Origin: Halomonas daqiaonensis
GTDB taxonomy: Bacteria; Pseudomonadota; Gammaproteobacteria; Pseudomonadales; Halomonadaceae
DNA length: 64,000 nt
Reading direction: 5' to 3'
Assembly (NCBI RefSeq): GCF_900109725.1
Contig: NZ_FOBC01000020.1
Coordinates: 1-64,000, forward strand
Shown here: positions 53,696 through 62,927 of the stretch, piece by piece
Layout of the letters: every line of letters starts with the position of its first letter
How positions within the stretch are numbered: position 1 is the first letter of the stretch
Made by a program: the position numbers and the translations under genes
The notes under the pieces: model-generated
What the model was told of the DNA's origin: nothing
Database searches by the model: none
The model's input: only the letters and a program-made list of their open reading frames with translations

Positions 53696-55266
53696 GTACT
53701 GCAGCCATGAACCGGAACACCGCTCACGGTGAGAGTTCCTCGAGCCCCGTGCTGTCGTTGATCGACATCACCAAGAAGTTTCCGGGTGTGTTGGCCCTGA
53801 ACAAGGTCAGCTTCGACGTCAGGGCGGGCGAGGTCCATGCCCTGCTGGGCGAGAACGGCGCTGGCAAGTCCACCCTGATGAAGGTACTGGCCGGCAAGCA
53901 TCAGCCCAACGGGGGGAAGATCATCCTCGCGGGAGAGGAGAAGTCCTTCGAGAATCCCAAGCAGGCCAAGAAGAGCGGCATCGTGCTGATTCACCAGGAG
54001 CAGTCGCTGGTCCCCGAGATGTCGGTAGCCGAAAACATCTTCCTGGGCAGCCTGCCGCTGAAATGGGGCAACCGTGTCAACTGGAAGAAGCTGCACGCCG
54101 ACAGCACCGAGATACTCAAGCGGCTCAAGTGTACCTTTAGCTCCCGCGACATGGTCAGCAACCTCTCCATCGCCAAGAAGCAGATGGTGGAGATCGCCCG
54201 GGCCCTGGTCTTCACACCTCGGATCGTGGTCTTCGACGAGCCGACGGCATCACTGACCGATCACGAGAAGCCGGTGCTCTACGACATCATCCGCAACCTT
54301 CAGGAGCAGGGCGTCGGTATTGTTTATATCTCGCACCGCATGGACGAGATCTTCCACCTCTCCCAGCGTATCTCGGTCCTGCGGGACGGCGAGTACAACG
54401 GGACCCTGAACACGGTCGACACCAGCGAGGATGAGGTCACCAAGCTGATGATCGGCAGGACCCTCGAACTTGATCATGCCAGCAAACCCAGCCAGTTCGG
54501 CGAGAAGATGCTCGAACTGCGTCACCTCACCGTGAATGGAGTGTTCGAGGATGTCAGCTTCAGCGTCCGCAAGGGGGAGATCGTCGGCATGTACGGTCTG
54601 GTCGGTGCGGGTCGCTCCGAGGTTGCCGAGACGGTCTTCGGTCTGCGTCAGCCGTCGGTCGGCGAGATCCTGCTCGAAGGCAAGGTCGAGACGATTCGTT
54701 CCAGCCACGATGCGGTGGTCAAGGGCATCGCTCTGGTCCCGGAGGATCGCAAGGATCAGGGTCTAATCCTTGGCATGAATTGCCGCGACAACATGACCCT
54801 CTCTGCGCTTGGCAGTGTCTCTTCCATGGGCTTCATGAAGACCGGAGAAGAGAAGGTCGTCTACGACAAGTACCAGCAGGCGATGAAGATCAAGACGCCC
54901 AGTTGGCGCCAGAAGGTCGGCAACCTCAGTGGTGGCAACCAGCAGAAGATCGTCATCGGCAAATGGCTGCATACCCATCCCAAGCTGCTGATCCTGGACG
55001 AGCCGACCCGCGGCATCGACGTGGGCTCCAAGGCCGAGATCCATGCGCTGATCAAGGAACTGGCCCGGTCGGGCTATGCGGTGCTGGTGATCTCGTCAGA
55101 AATGCCCGAGGTACTGGGCGTCAGCAATCGCATCATCGCGATGTACGACGGCCGGGTGACGGCGGAATTCGACGGCGATGCGGTCTCCGAGGACAAGCTG
55201 GTTCAGGCCATCACCGGGCAGTACGTCACTGACGCCAGCGGACCTGCCCCCGCGGCCTCGGCCTGA
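53692..55266 (+). CDS. Sugar-type ABC importer ATPase with two NBDs (RbsA/MglA family)
   Basis: The 524-residue double ATPase has a complete Walker A in the first half (GENGAGKST, residues 53-61), with DEPTASLTDHE. The second Walker A is degenerate (GLVGAGRSEV) but LSGGNQQKIVIGKWL and DEPTRGIDVGSK are intact, as usual in this family. The start is the ATG at 53692 overlapping the permease stop; the much longer open frame upstream is antisense-like and not coding. It powers the two permeases. Confidence 0.93.
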   Translation: MSTAAMNRNTAHGESSSSPVLSLIDITKKFPGVLALNKVSFDVRAGEVHALLGENGAGKSTLMKVLAGKHQPNGGKIILAGEEKSFENPKQAKKSGIVLIHQEQSLVPEMSVAENIFLGSLPLKWGNRVNWKKLHADSTEILKRLKCTFSSRDMVSNLSIAKKQMVEIARALVFTPRIVVFDEPTASLTDHEKPVLYDIIRNLQEQGVGIVYISHRMDEIFHLSQRISVLRDGEYNGTLNTVDTSEDEVTKLMIGRTLELDHASKPSQFGEKMLELRHLTVNGVFEDVSFSVRKGEIVGMYGLVGAGRSEVAETVFGLRQPSVGEILLEGKVETIRSSHDAVVKGIALVPEDRKDQGLILGMNCRDNMTLSALGSVSSMGFMKTGEEKVVYDKYQQAMKIKTPSWRQKVGNLSGGNQQKIVIGKWLHTHPKLLILDEPTRGIDVGSKAEIHALIKELARSGYAVLVISSEMPEVLGVSNRIIAMYDGRVTAEFDGDAVSEDKLVQAITGQYVTDASGPAPAASA

Positions 55267-55318
55267 TGGGGCAGTGCGCCCGCGCCTGACCTTCCCACGC
55301 AATCACGAGGACACCACC

Positions 55319-56398
55319 ATGATGCCCTTCATCTACAACGGCTTGCCGTCACGCGTCATCTTCGGCCAAGGAACCCTGTCCCGACTCGCCGACGAGGTCC
55401 GTGAGCTGGGCTGCCACCGTGCACTCGTCCTGGCAACGCCCGAGCAGGCAGGCCAGGCCCGCGAGGTGCTTGCCCAGTTGGGCGAGCTCGGGGCAGGCCT
55501 CTTCGCCGAGGCCAGGATGCATACCCCTGTCGAGGTGACCGACGCGGCGATGCGCCACCTGGAAGAACTCGAGGCGGACTGCACCGTGGCCATCGGGGGC
55601 GGTTCCACCATCGGGCTCGGCAAGGCCATCGCCCTTCGGACCGGCCTGCCTCAGGTGGCGATCCCCACGACCTATGCCGGCTCCGAGATGACGCCGATCC
55701 TCGGGGAAACCCGGGACGGCCTGAAGACGACCCAGCGCACCCTCGAGGTGCTGCCCGAGGTGGTGATCTACGACGTCGACCTGACGCTGGGTCTGCCGGT
55801 CGGCATGTCCGGTACCAGCGGTATCAATGCCATTGCCCATGCGGTGGAAGCGCTCTACGCCAAGGACCGCAATCCGGTGATCTCGTTGATGGCGGAGGAG
55901 GGCATTGCGGCCCTGGCACGCAGCCTTCCTCTGATCGTCCAGGAGCCGGCCAACCAGGTCGCGCGTTCGGATGCTCTCTATGGCGCCTGGCTGTGCGGTG
56001 CCTGCCTGGGCTCCGTCGGGATGTCGCTGCATCACAAGCTCTGCCACACCCTGGGCGGCTCCTTCGACCTGCCCCATGCCGAGACCCATACCATCGTGCT
56101 GCCCCACGCCGTGGCCTACAACGCCGGGGCCGCCCCGGAGGCGATCTCCCGCATCGCCCGGGCGCTGAGCAGCGACGATGCGGCCGGTGGGCTCCATGAC
56201 CTGGCGCGCGCCGTGGGGGCGCCCCTGGCCCTGGCCGACATCGGCCTGCAGGCGAGCGATATCGATCGGGCGACCCAGATCGCCACGAGCAATCCCTACT
56301 GGAATCCACGCGAGATCGAGGCCGACGGCATCCATCGCCTATTGAGCGATGCCCATGCCGGCCGTCGTCCGACATCAAGGGAGGTTACCGACGCATGA
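55319..56398 (+). CDS. Maleylacetate reductase (iron-type alcohol dehydrogenase fold)
   Basis: The 359-residue protein matches maleylacetate reductases: FIYNGLPSRVIFGQGTL, the GGGSTIGLGKAIAL nucleotide loop, IPTTYAGSEMTPI and LHHKLCHTLGGSF with conserved His residues. It reduces maleylacetate to 3-oxoadipate with NAD(P)H. The product of the intradiol dioxygenase in the same operon (if it acts on hydroxyquinol) is maleylacetate. GAGG lies upstream of the ATG at 55319; 55322 is an alternative. Confidence 0.9.
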   Translation: MMPFIYNGLPSRVIFGQGTLSRLADEVRELGCHRALVLATPEQAGQAREVLAQLGELGAGLFAEARMHTPVEVTDAAMRHLEELEADCTVAIGGGSTIGLGKAIALRTGLPQVAIPTTYAGSEMTPILGETRDGLKTTQRTLEVLPEVVIYDVDLTLGLPVGMSGTSGINAIAHAVEALYAKDRNPVISLMAEEGIAALARSLPLIVQEPANQVARSDALYGAWLCGACLGSVGMSLHHKLCHTLGGSFDLPHAETHTIVLPHAVAYNAGAAPEAISRIARALSSDDAAGGLHDLARAVGAPLALADIGLQASDIDRATQIATSNPYWNPREIEADGIHRLLSDAHAGRRPTSREVTDA

Positions 56399-57759
56399 AG
56401 ACCCTGCTGACCAATGCCACCGTGGTGACCATGGACCCCGGGACCGGTGATCTAGTCGATGGCCAGGTGCTCGTGGAAGATAATCGTATCCTGGCGGTTG
56501 GCCATGACCTGCCGTCCGAGGGGGCCAAGGTGGTCGACTGTCAGGGTGGCATTCTGATCCCCGGGCTGGTCAATGCCCATATGCATACCTGGCAGACGGC
56601 CCTGCGCGGCGTTGCCGCCAACTGGACGCTGCTCGAGTATTTCGGCCATGTGCATCGCGGCCTGGCGACCCTGTTCAGCCCTGATGACATCCATATCGCC
56701 ACCCGGATGGGCGCGCTCAACCAGCTCAACTGCGGTACCACCACCCTGGGTGACTGGTGCCATAACAACCCCACGCCCGAGCATACTGATGCGGCGATTC
56801 GCGGGCTCAATGAGTCCGGTATCCGGGCACTGTTCTTCCACGGCTCGCCCAAGCCGGACCCCAAGCCGGGCCAGCCACACTTCAGCGAGATTCCCCATCC
56901 CCGCGGCGAGGTCGAGCGGCTGCTCGCCGGCTCATTGGGCGACCACGAGGGGCGCGTGACTCTAGGCCTGGCGATCCTCGGGCCGCACTACTCCACCCTC
57001 GATGTCACCCTGCACGATTTCGAACTGGCCAAGGAGTTCGGCCTAGTGGCCTCCATGCACCAGGGCGGCGGCAAGGCGGTCACCCCCGGTGGCTGGGACG
57101 TGATCGAGGAGAAGGGACTCCTGGGGCCGGATATCAACATCGTGCACGGGCAGAGTCTGGACGACGAACAGCTGGCCAGGTTCTGCGAGAAGGGGGTGAC
57201 CTTCTCCATCGCGCCTGAGAACGAGATGACCCAGGGGCACGGCTTCCCGATCACCGGCCACGTTCGCCGACACGGCGGCGTCGTCTCCCTGGGGGTGGAT
57301 CTCGAATCGGTGATCTCCGGGGACATGTTCACGGTGGCGAGGATGGCGCTGGGCATGCAGCGCTCCCTGGACAACGATGCCTCGCGACACGAGCAGGGCA
57401 GCATTCCCGACACATCGACCATCCGCACCCGCGAGGCGCTTCAGTGGATCACCATCGACGGTGCCCGCGCCCTGGGTCTCGAGGGGCGCATTGGCAGCCT
57501 GACCCCTGGCAAGCAGGCCGACATCGTGTTGCTCGACAGCAGTCAGCTGAACATGCAGCCGGTCAATGACCCGGTCTCGACCGTGGTCATGCAGGCGAGT
57601 CTCTCCAACATCGACAGCGTCATGGTGGCGGGAGCGTTCCACAAGCGACACGGCAAGCTGCTGGCGGACGTCGAGGAGGGGATCAGCCAACTGGCAGCCT
57701 CCGGTCACCGCATCTACGCCGAGCTTCAGTCACGCCAACAAGAGGGGGCGTCACAATGA
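56395..57759 (+). CDS. Amidohydrolase/deaminase of the AtzA-TrzN type
   Basis: The 454-residue metal-dependent hydrolase has the metal site HMHTWQTALRG near residue 62, MHQGG and HGQSLDD with further metal/base His residues, and GVDLESVISGDMF carrying the catalytic Asp. The composite C-terminal beta sandwich is also present. The subfamily includes chlorohydrolases and deaminases of heterocycles (AtzA, TrzN, guanine-type deaminases). Overlap by four bases with the preceding gene places it in the pathway, perhaps removing an amino or other group before ring cleavage. Confidence 0.88.
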   Translation: MKTLLTNATVVTMDPGTGDLVDGQVLVEDNRILAVGHDLPSEGAKVVDCQGGILIPGLVNAHMHTWQTALRGVAANWTLLEYFGHVHRGLATLFSPDDIHIATRMGALNQLNCGTTTLGDWCHNNPTPEHTDAAIRGLNESGIRALFFHGSPKPDPKPGQPHFSEIPHPRGEVERLLAGSLGDHEGRVTLGLAILGPHYSTLDVTLHDFELAKEFGLVASMHQGGGKAVTPGGWDVIEEKGLLGPDINIVHGQSLDDEQLARFCEKGVTFSIAPENEMTQGHGFPITGHVRRHGGVVSLGVDLESVISGDMFTVARMALGMQRSLDNDASRHEQGSIPDTSTIRTREALQWITIDGARALGLEGRIGSLTPGKQADIVLLDSSQLNMQPVNDPVSTVVMQASLSNIDSVMVAGAFHKRHGKLLADVEEGISQLAASGHRIYAELQSRQQEGASQ

Positions 57760-58658
57760 CAACAACCAACAAGGTAGCCTGGATTGGCCTTGGCAAGCTG
57801 GGCTTGCCCATGGCGACGCGGATCGCCGCGGCCGGCTATCCCGTCCAGGGGTTCGATCTCAGCGCCGAGCGAATGACGCTGGCCGAACAGTTCGGCATCA
57901 CGGCTCACGATGACCTGGCCTCCTCAGTCGAAGGTTGTGGCCTGGTGTTCGTGTCGATTCCCGATGACCGGGCGCTACTGGGCCTGACGCTGGCGTCGGG
58001 TGGGCTGATCGAGGCGATGGCCCCTGGCAGCGTGCTGGTTGAGACCAGCACCGTCAGCATCGAGGCCTCCGCCAGGGTAGCCGCGGCCGTCGGGACGCGG
58101 GGTATTGCCTATCTGCGCAGCCCGGTGTCGGGCAACCCGGTCGCCGCCGAGTCCGGCACCCTGTCGGCCATGGTCTCCGGTCCGCGCGAGGCGCTGGATG
58201 AGGCCGTGCCGGTGATGAACACCTTCACCAAGGCCCAGTACTGGCTCGGTGACGATGAGCAGGCGCGCTACGCCAAGCTGGCGATCAACCTGATGATCGC
58301 GGTAAGCGCGGGGATGATGGGCGAGGCCCTGGCGATGGCCCGCAAGGGCAACATCGGCTGGGAGGCGATGCTGGACCTGATGGCCGACAGCGCCGTGGGC
58401 TCGCCGATGGTCAAGTACAAGACTCAGCCGCTGAAGGAGCGTGACTTCACCTCCACCTTCTCGGCCGCCCAGATGGCCAAGGACCTGGACCTTATCCTCG
58501 GCTGTGCCCACGGCGACGGTGTCGCCGTGCCCCTGGCCGCCCAGATGCGCGAGGCCTATAGCTCGCTGATCGGCACAGGGCATGGTGAGGATGACTACAT
58601 CGCCGCGATCCACCATACCGAGCGCCTCTCCGGGCTGCCGGCCATCGAGAGGAAATGA
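57756..58658 (+). CDS. NAD(P)-dependent 3-hydroxyacid dehydrogenase (HIBADH/6PGDH family)
   Basis: The 300-residue protein has WIGLGKLGLPMATRIAAAGY (Rossmann), the substrate block RSPVSGNPVAAESGTLSAMV and the catalytic Lys in YAKLAINLM. Relatives reduce or oxidise 3-hydroxyisobutyrate, tartronate semialdehyde or similar beta-hydroxyacids. It overlaps the amidohydrolase stop by four bases, so it acts in the same pathway; the precise substrate is not predictable. Confidence 0.88.
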   Translation: MTTTNKVAWIGLGKLGLPMATRIAAAGYPVQGFDLSAERMTLAEQFGITAHDDLASSVEGCGLVFVSIPDDRALLGLTLASGGLIEAMAPGSVLVETSTVSIEASARVAAAVGTRGIAYLRSPVSGNPVAAESGTLSAMVSGPREALDEAVPVMNTFTKAQYWLGDDEQARYAKLAINLMIAVSAGMMGEALAMARKGNIGWEAMLDLMADSAVGSPMVKYKTQPLKERDFTSTFSAAQMAKDLDLILGCAHGDGVAVPLAAQMREAYSSLIGTGHGEDDYIAAIHHTERLSGLPAIERK

Positions 58659-58661
58659 TCC

Positions 58662-59525
58662 ATGCGAAATCTCAATGCAGAGAACATCACGGATGCCGTG
58701 ATCGAGCAGTTCGCCGGCTGCAGTGACGAACGCCTGAAGAGCGTGCTGAACAGCCTGGTCACCCACCTGCATGGCTTCCTGCGGGAGGTCCAGCCCACCG
58801 AACAGGAGTGGACCCAGGCCATCGACTTCCTGACCCGCACCGGCCAGATGTGCGATGACAAGCGTCAGGAGTTCATCCTGCTCTCCGATACCCTGGGCGT
58901 GACGATGCTGGTCGATGCCATCAATCATCAGACATCGGACCCCATGGTGTCGGAAAGCACGGTGCTGGGACCCTTCTACGTGGCCGACCCGCCCCAGGTC
59001 GCCCAGGGCGAGTCGATCGACTGGAACGTCGAGGGAGAGCCCTTCTTCGTGGAGGGGCGGGTGCATGACGGTCGCGGCGAGCCAATGGCCAATGTCGTTG
59101 TCGATGTCTGGCAATCGGACAGCGAAGGATTCTACGACGTCCAGAAGGAGCTCGAGAGTGCCTCGTTGCGGGCCAGGTTCACCACCGACGACCAGGGACG
59201 TTATGCCTTCTGGACGGTGACCCCCTCACCCTATCCGATCCCCACCGACGGCCCGGTCGGCAAGATGCTGGAAATCACCGGTCGACATCCGTACCGGCCC
59301 GCTCATGTGCACTTCATGCTGATGGCCGAGGGCTTCGAGACCCTGGTGACCCAGGTCTTCGCCGAGGACGACCCCTACCTCGACTCCGACGCCGTCTTTG
59401 GCGTCAAGGATTCCCTGGTCAGGGAATATGAGCTGCTGCCACCGGGAAGAGCACCTGATGGAAGGTCGATGGAAGTCCCCTTCCGCCATCTGACATACGA
59501 CTTCGGTCTGAAGGCGAGCCGCTAG
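58662..59525 (+). CDS. Intradiol ring-cleavage dioxygenase (hydroxyquinol 1,2-dioxygenase-like)
   Basis: The 287-residue enzyme has the N-terminal helical linker domain and the iron ligands Tyr158 (GFYDVQ), Tyr191 (PSPYPIP) and His215/His217 (RPAHVHF). VLGPFYVADPP is typical of hydroxyquinol 1,2-dioxygenases. It splits a 1,2-dihydroxy ring between the hydroxyls. With maleylacetate reductase in the operon, hydroxyquinol is the expected substrate. There is no ring hydroxylase here, so that step must be encoded elsewhere or the imported compound is already oxidised. Confidence 0.9.
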   Translation: MRNLNAENITDAVIEQFAGCSDERLKSVLNSLVTHLHGFLREVQPTEQEWTQAIDFLTRTGQMCDDKRQEFILLSDTLGVTMLVDAINHQTSDPMVSESTVLGPFYVADPPQVAQGESIDWNVEGEPFFVEGRVHDGRGEPMANVVVDVWQSDSEGFYDVQKELESASLRARFTTDDQGRYAFWTVTPSPYPIPTDGPVGKMLEITGRHPYRPAHVHFMLMAEGFETLVTQVFAEDDPYLDSDAVFGVKDSLVREYELLPPGRAPDGRSMEVPFRHLTYDFGLKASR

Positions 59526-59580
59526 TCGCAACGCAAGACGAAACCATCCAGCAACCACCATCCAGCAAGAGGAAAACGAC

Positions 59581-60171
59581 ATGACTGTCATCGATAACAC
59601 TGCGGTCGAGACACTGTTTACCGAGGCGCGTACCCATAACGTATGGAAGGATCAGGATGTCAGCGAGGAGAAGCTGCGCGAGTTGTATCACCTGCTACAC
59701 TTCGGCCCGACTTCCATGAACTGCCAGCCACTTCGCGTGCTCTTCCTTAAGAGCCAGGAAGCCAAGGAAAGGCTAAAGTCGGCACTGCTTCCCGGCAATC
59801 AGGAGAAGACCATGCAGGCGCCCGTGGTGGCCGTGCTGGGCTACGACACCGAGTTCTACCAGCACCTGCCGCGAATGTTTTCCCACAACAAGGATGCCAA
59901 GTCGCTGTTCGAGGGCAAGACGGACTTCATCAATTCGACGGCGTTCCGCAATAGTTCCATCCAGGGTGGGTATTTCATCCTGGCCGCCCGCGCATTGGGG
60001 CTGAATGCCGGGCCGATGTCCGGCTTCAACAATGCGGCGGTGGATGAGGAGTTCTTTCCCGATGGTCGGGTGAAGAGCAACTTCCTCTGCAACCTGGGGT
60101 ACGGCGATGCCTCGGCGCTCTTCCCGCGCCAGGATCGCTTCACGTTCGAGGAGGTTTGCGAAGTACTGTGA
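59581..60171 (+). CDS. RutE-like nitroreductase-family reductase
   Basis: The 196-residue flavin reductase is close to malonic semialdehyde reductase RutE, with LLHFGPTSMNCQPLRVLFL (FMN site), an AFRNSSIQGGYFILAARALG helix and AGPMSGF. RutE reduces malonate semialdehyde to 3-hydroxypropionate in pyrimidine breakdown. The Rut genes are absent, so here it may reduce an aldehyde or unsaturated intermediate of the aromatic pathway. It ends the operon before a strong terminator. Confidence 0.85.
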   Translation: MTVIDNTAVETLFTEARTHNVWKDQDVSEEKLRELYHLLHFGPTSMNCQPLRVLFLKSQEAKERLKSALLPGNQEKTMQAPVVAVLGYDTEFYQHLPRMFSHNKDAKSLFEGKTDFINSTAFRNSSIQGGYFILAARALGLNAGPMSGFNNAAVDEEFFPDGRVKSNFLCNLGYGDASALFPRQDRFTFEEVCEVL

Positions 60172-60247
60172 TCCGGTCTTCAGGGAGGCGACTCCCGGAC
60201 ATCCCGTGAGGCATTTCACTCATGTGAGGCAATGGACTCCTCCGATT

Positions 60248-60274
60248 GGGCCGTGATCGTCACGGCCCCTTTTT
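60248..60274 (+). terminator. Rho-independent terminator
   Basis: GGGCCGTGA-TCG-TCACGGCCC is a perfect 9-bp stem followed by CTTTTT. It lies 76 bases after the RutE-like gene and closes the ABC-aromatic operon. Confidence 0.88.
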
Positions 60275-60302
60275 ATAACTGGTCAGAGAGCAGGGGGCCT
60301 GC

Positions 60303-61040
60303 ATGGTGTACGACTGGCAGTTTATTGTATTGATCATCATCGCCGTGCTGATTACCGGCATATCTAAATCGGGTTTCGCCGGGGGCGTCGGGGTGGTGGC
60401 GGTGCCGCTGATCTCGCTGAAGGCCAGCCCGGTCTTCGCCGTTGCTGTGATGCTGCCGCTGCTGATCGTGATGGACCTGTTCAGCCTCAAGGCCTGGTGG
60501 CGCCACCGTGTGGGGTTCGTTCTGTGGCTTATGCTTCCCCCGGCGGTGCTCGGCGTGGCGGTCGGCTACCTGACCTATGGCCGCTTAGATGAGGACCTGC
60601 TCAAGGTGCTGCTGGGGGTGTTCTCGATCCTGTTCGGCCTGTGGGGACTGCTCAAGCCCTTCCGCGGCCGCGTCATGCCGACATGGGTCGGTGGGGTGAG
60701 CGGCGGCATCGCCGGCTTCACCAGTTTCATCGCGCATGCAGGGGGCCCGCCGCTCAACTTCTACCTGCTGCAGTGTAGGCTCTCCAAGGAACAGTTCCTG
60801 GGAACCGCCGTGGTCTTCCTGGCCGCCATCAACCTGGTAAAGCTGGTGCCCTACGGCATGCTCGGCCTGCTGAATATCGAAAACCTCACCGTCGCGCTGC
60901 TGCTGATCCCGGTGGCCTGGCTGGGGGTGCGCCTAGGGCTTGTCATTCAGAAGCGATTGAGCAGTGAGCTCTTCTTTCGAATCATTCTGGTCTTGCTGAT
61001 CCTGCTGGGGATCCGGTTGATACTCGATGGCATCCGTTGA
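60303..61040 (+). CDS. TSUP-family (TauE/SafE) permease
   Basis: The 245-residue membrane protein has about eight helices and the repeated TSUP motifs GISKSGFAGGVGVVAVPLIS and GFTSFIAHAGGPPLNFYLLQ. The family exports or imports small anions such as sulfite, sulfoacetate or other organic sulfur or carboxylic acids. AGGGGG lies five bases before the ATG. It follows a terminator, so it has its own promoter or depends on readthrough. Confidence 0.88.
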   Translation: MVYDWQFIVLIIIAVLITGISKSGFAGGVGVVAVPLISLKASPVFAVAVMLPLLIVMDLFSLKAWWRHRVGFVLWLMLPPAVLGVAVGYLTYGRLDEDLLKVLLGVFSILFGLWGLLKPFRGRVMPTWVGGVSGGIAGFTSFIAHAGGPPLNFYLLQCRLSKEQFLGTAVVFLAAINLVKLVPYGMLGLLNIENLTVALLLIPVAWLGVRLGLVIQKRLSSELFFRIILVLLILLGIRLILDGIR

Positions 61041-61090
61041 CGCCGGAGTGATCTCCGTGTAGTTGCCCCGTGGTGGTGCAGGAAGCTATC

Positions 61091-62902
61091 GTGAACTTGT
61101 CCAGTCGCTTCATTGCCGAGGCGGGTATGAAAGATCAGCTGCATGAGTTGCACCCCGAGGGCCCCTACGATGAGCTCTCCGAGCCACCGATGCCGAAACT
61201 TACCAGCACCGAGTTCGCTCGCTTTCTGGATTTCATAGAGAAGTTCGAGGATACAACCGAACAATCCCTCTCCATGACGCAGGGATACCGGGAACTGCGC
61301 ATGATGATTCACGTCATGCGCAATCATCTGGCCGGACGGCTCACTACTCCCACCTCGCTGGCCGATGCCTCCGGGCTCTCCTATGGCACGGCCAAGAGGG
61401 GAATCGAGAGTATCATCAAGCGAGGGCTGATCCTTTCCCGCCCCAGGACAAAGTCGGGAAAGACGGTCTCTCTACATCCTTCTCATGCCATGATTGAGGA
61501 GTGGGAAAATTATGCAAAGCGGATCAAGGCATTGTTGGGAGATACCTTTGGCCTGAACCCCAAGTCCGACTCGACGATCCAGATTATTCTAGACGAACCC
61601 TACCAGTCGTCTGACGTGATATCGCCGCCCGCTGTTCTGTCTCAACGGCTTGATCTCAAGGGAGGACTACGGGTCTTGATGCATGCCGATCCCACCTTCA
61701 TGGCGATGCATAACCTCAAGCGTCAGCTCGAAGCAATCTTCGGGGTGGATATCAAGAATAAGGCGAAGTCGATCGATAGCCTGCGCGAGGAGATTCTTTC
61801 CAACTCGCGCTTTTCTCATTCACATTATGACATTGTCACGTGTAACCTACCTTGGTTCGGAGAGTTGGCGTCACAAAATATGCTGTTACCCCTTGATGCC
61901 TTTATTGACCGAGAAAGCTACAACCTTTCTGACTTTCATTCTGAGGCCATCCATAGTGCTCGTTATGCTGGAAAGCAGTACGGAATACCGGTACAAACCA
62001 CACCTGAGCTCTTGTGCTATCGCAAAGACATTCTGGAAAGCGCTGGGCTTTCGCCTCCGTCGACTACGGAGCAGCTGACAAGGGTAGCCAGGGCGCTTCA
62101 CAATCCCGGCAAAAGGTTCTATGGCATCGCCTGGAATGCGGCCAGAGGAACGCCTTTGGGACATACCTTTGCCTTTCTGATGGCGAAATTCGGTCAGCCG
62201 ATCATCAATCTTCAGCGTATCGAAGGAGGCTATGCGTTCGAGGATGCGAAAGGGGATCAGCTTCGTCCGATGTTCCTGACGGATGCTGCCTTTCGTGCCT
62301 GCGAATACATGCTGGATATCTTGAAGTATTCGCCTCCCAATATCCTGCAGATGTCTTGGTACGAGCGTGCCAGGTCCTACGCAGCGGGTGAGGTTAGCAT
62401 GGCCTACTGCTACACCTCGCTCGCACCACTGTTTGAACTCAACAAGAATTCCCCTGCCTGGCAGCAAACCGGCTATCTTCCCCATACCGTCGGCAATCAT
62501 GGTCGACCCGTCGTTCCCATCGGCGGCTATGCTCTGGCAATTCCTGCGAACCTTTCGGAAGAACGAGTGGAAGCCGCTTGGGCGGCCTTGCGCCACCTGA
62601 CGTGCAGGAGCATGTCCAAACTCTATATTCTGAATGGCAGTCTGGTAACGTCACGGTTCAGTGTCAGCCGTGATCCCGAGGTATCTTCGCTATCGCCACT
62701 CATTGGCGAGGTGGACAAAATGGCCAGGGAAGGCATCCTTCAGGCCTGGCCACGTCCACCTGTTGCCGATATAACCTCCATCATCGATATTGCTGGCCAA
62801 GAGATATTCGAGGTACTGGCAGGGAGGCGCTCCATCAAGAAGGCCCTGTCCATAGCACAGGACAGGGCCGATCGGGTGATGCGAGACAGAGGATACTACT
62901 GA
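61091..62902 (+). CDS. Winged-helix regulator fused to a solute-binding-protein domain
   Basis: This protein of about 603 residues has no signal peptide. Residues about 60-130 are a MarR-like winged helix (PTSLADASGLSYGTAKRGIE, IIKRGLILSRPR). From about 195 to the end it matches family 1 extracellular solute-binding proteins (LRVLMHADPTFMAMHNLKRQ, YGIPVQTTPELLCYRKDI, IPIGGYALAIP-type block). It is best read as a cytoplasmic one-component regulator that uses a periplasmic-type ligand fold as sensor. The start is uncertain: GTG 61070, GTG 61091 (AGGA ahead) or ATG 61127 (GAGG ahead). It lies next to the aromatic/ABC operon, which it may control. Confidence 0.78.
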   Translation: MNLSSRFIAEAGMKDQLHELHPEGPYDELSEPPMPKLTSTEFARFLDFIEKFEDTTEQSLSMTQGYRELRMMIHVMRNHLAGRLTTPTSLADASGLSYGTAKRGIESIIKRGLILSRPRTKSGKTVSLHPSHAMIEEWENYAKRIKALLGDTFGLNPKSDSTIQIILDEPYQSSDVISPPAVLSQRLDLKGGLRVLMHADPTFMAMHNLKRQLEAIFGVDIKNKAKSIDSLREEILSNSRFSHSHYDIVTCNLPWFGELASQNMLLPLDAFIDRESYNLSDFHSEAIHSARYAGKQYGIPVQTTPELLCYRKDILESAGLSPPSTTEQLTRVARALHNPGKRFYGIAWNAARGTPLGHTFAFLMAKFGQPIINLQRIEGGYAFEDAKGDQLRPMFLTDAAFRACEYMLDILKYSPPNILQMSWYERARSYAAGEVSMAYCYTSLAPLFELNKNSPAWQQTGYLPHTVGNHGRPVVPIGGYALAIPANLSEERVEAAWAALRHLTCRSMSKLYILNGSLVTSRFSVSRDPEVSSLSPLIGEVDKMAREGILQAWPRPPVADITSIIDIAGQEIFEVLAGRRSIKKALSIAQDRADRVMRDRGYY

Positions 62903-62927
62903 TCCATCGGCTAGGTGGTCGGTTGTG

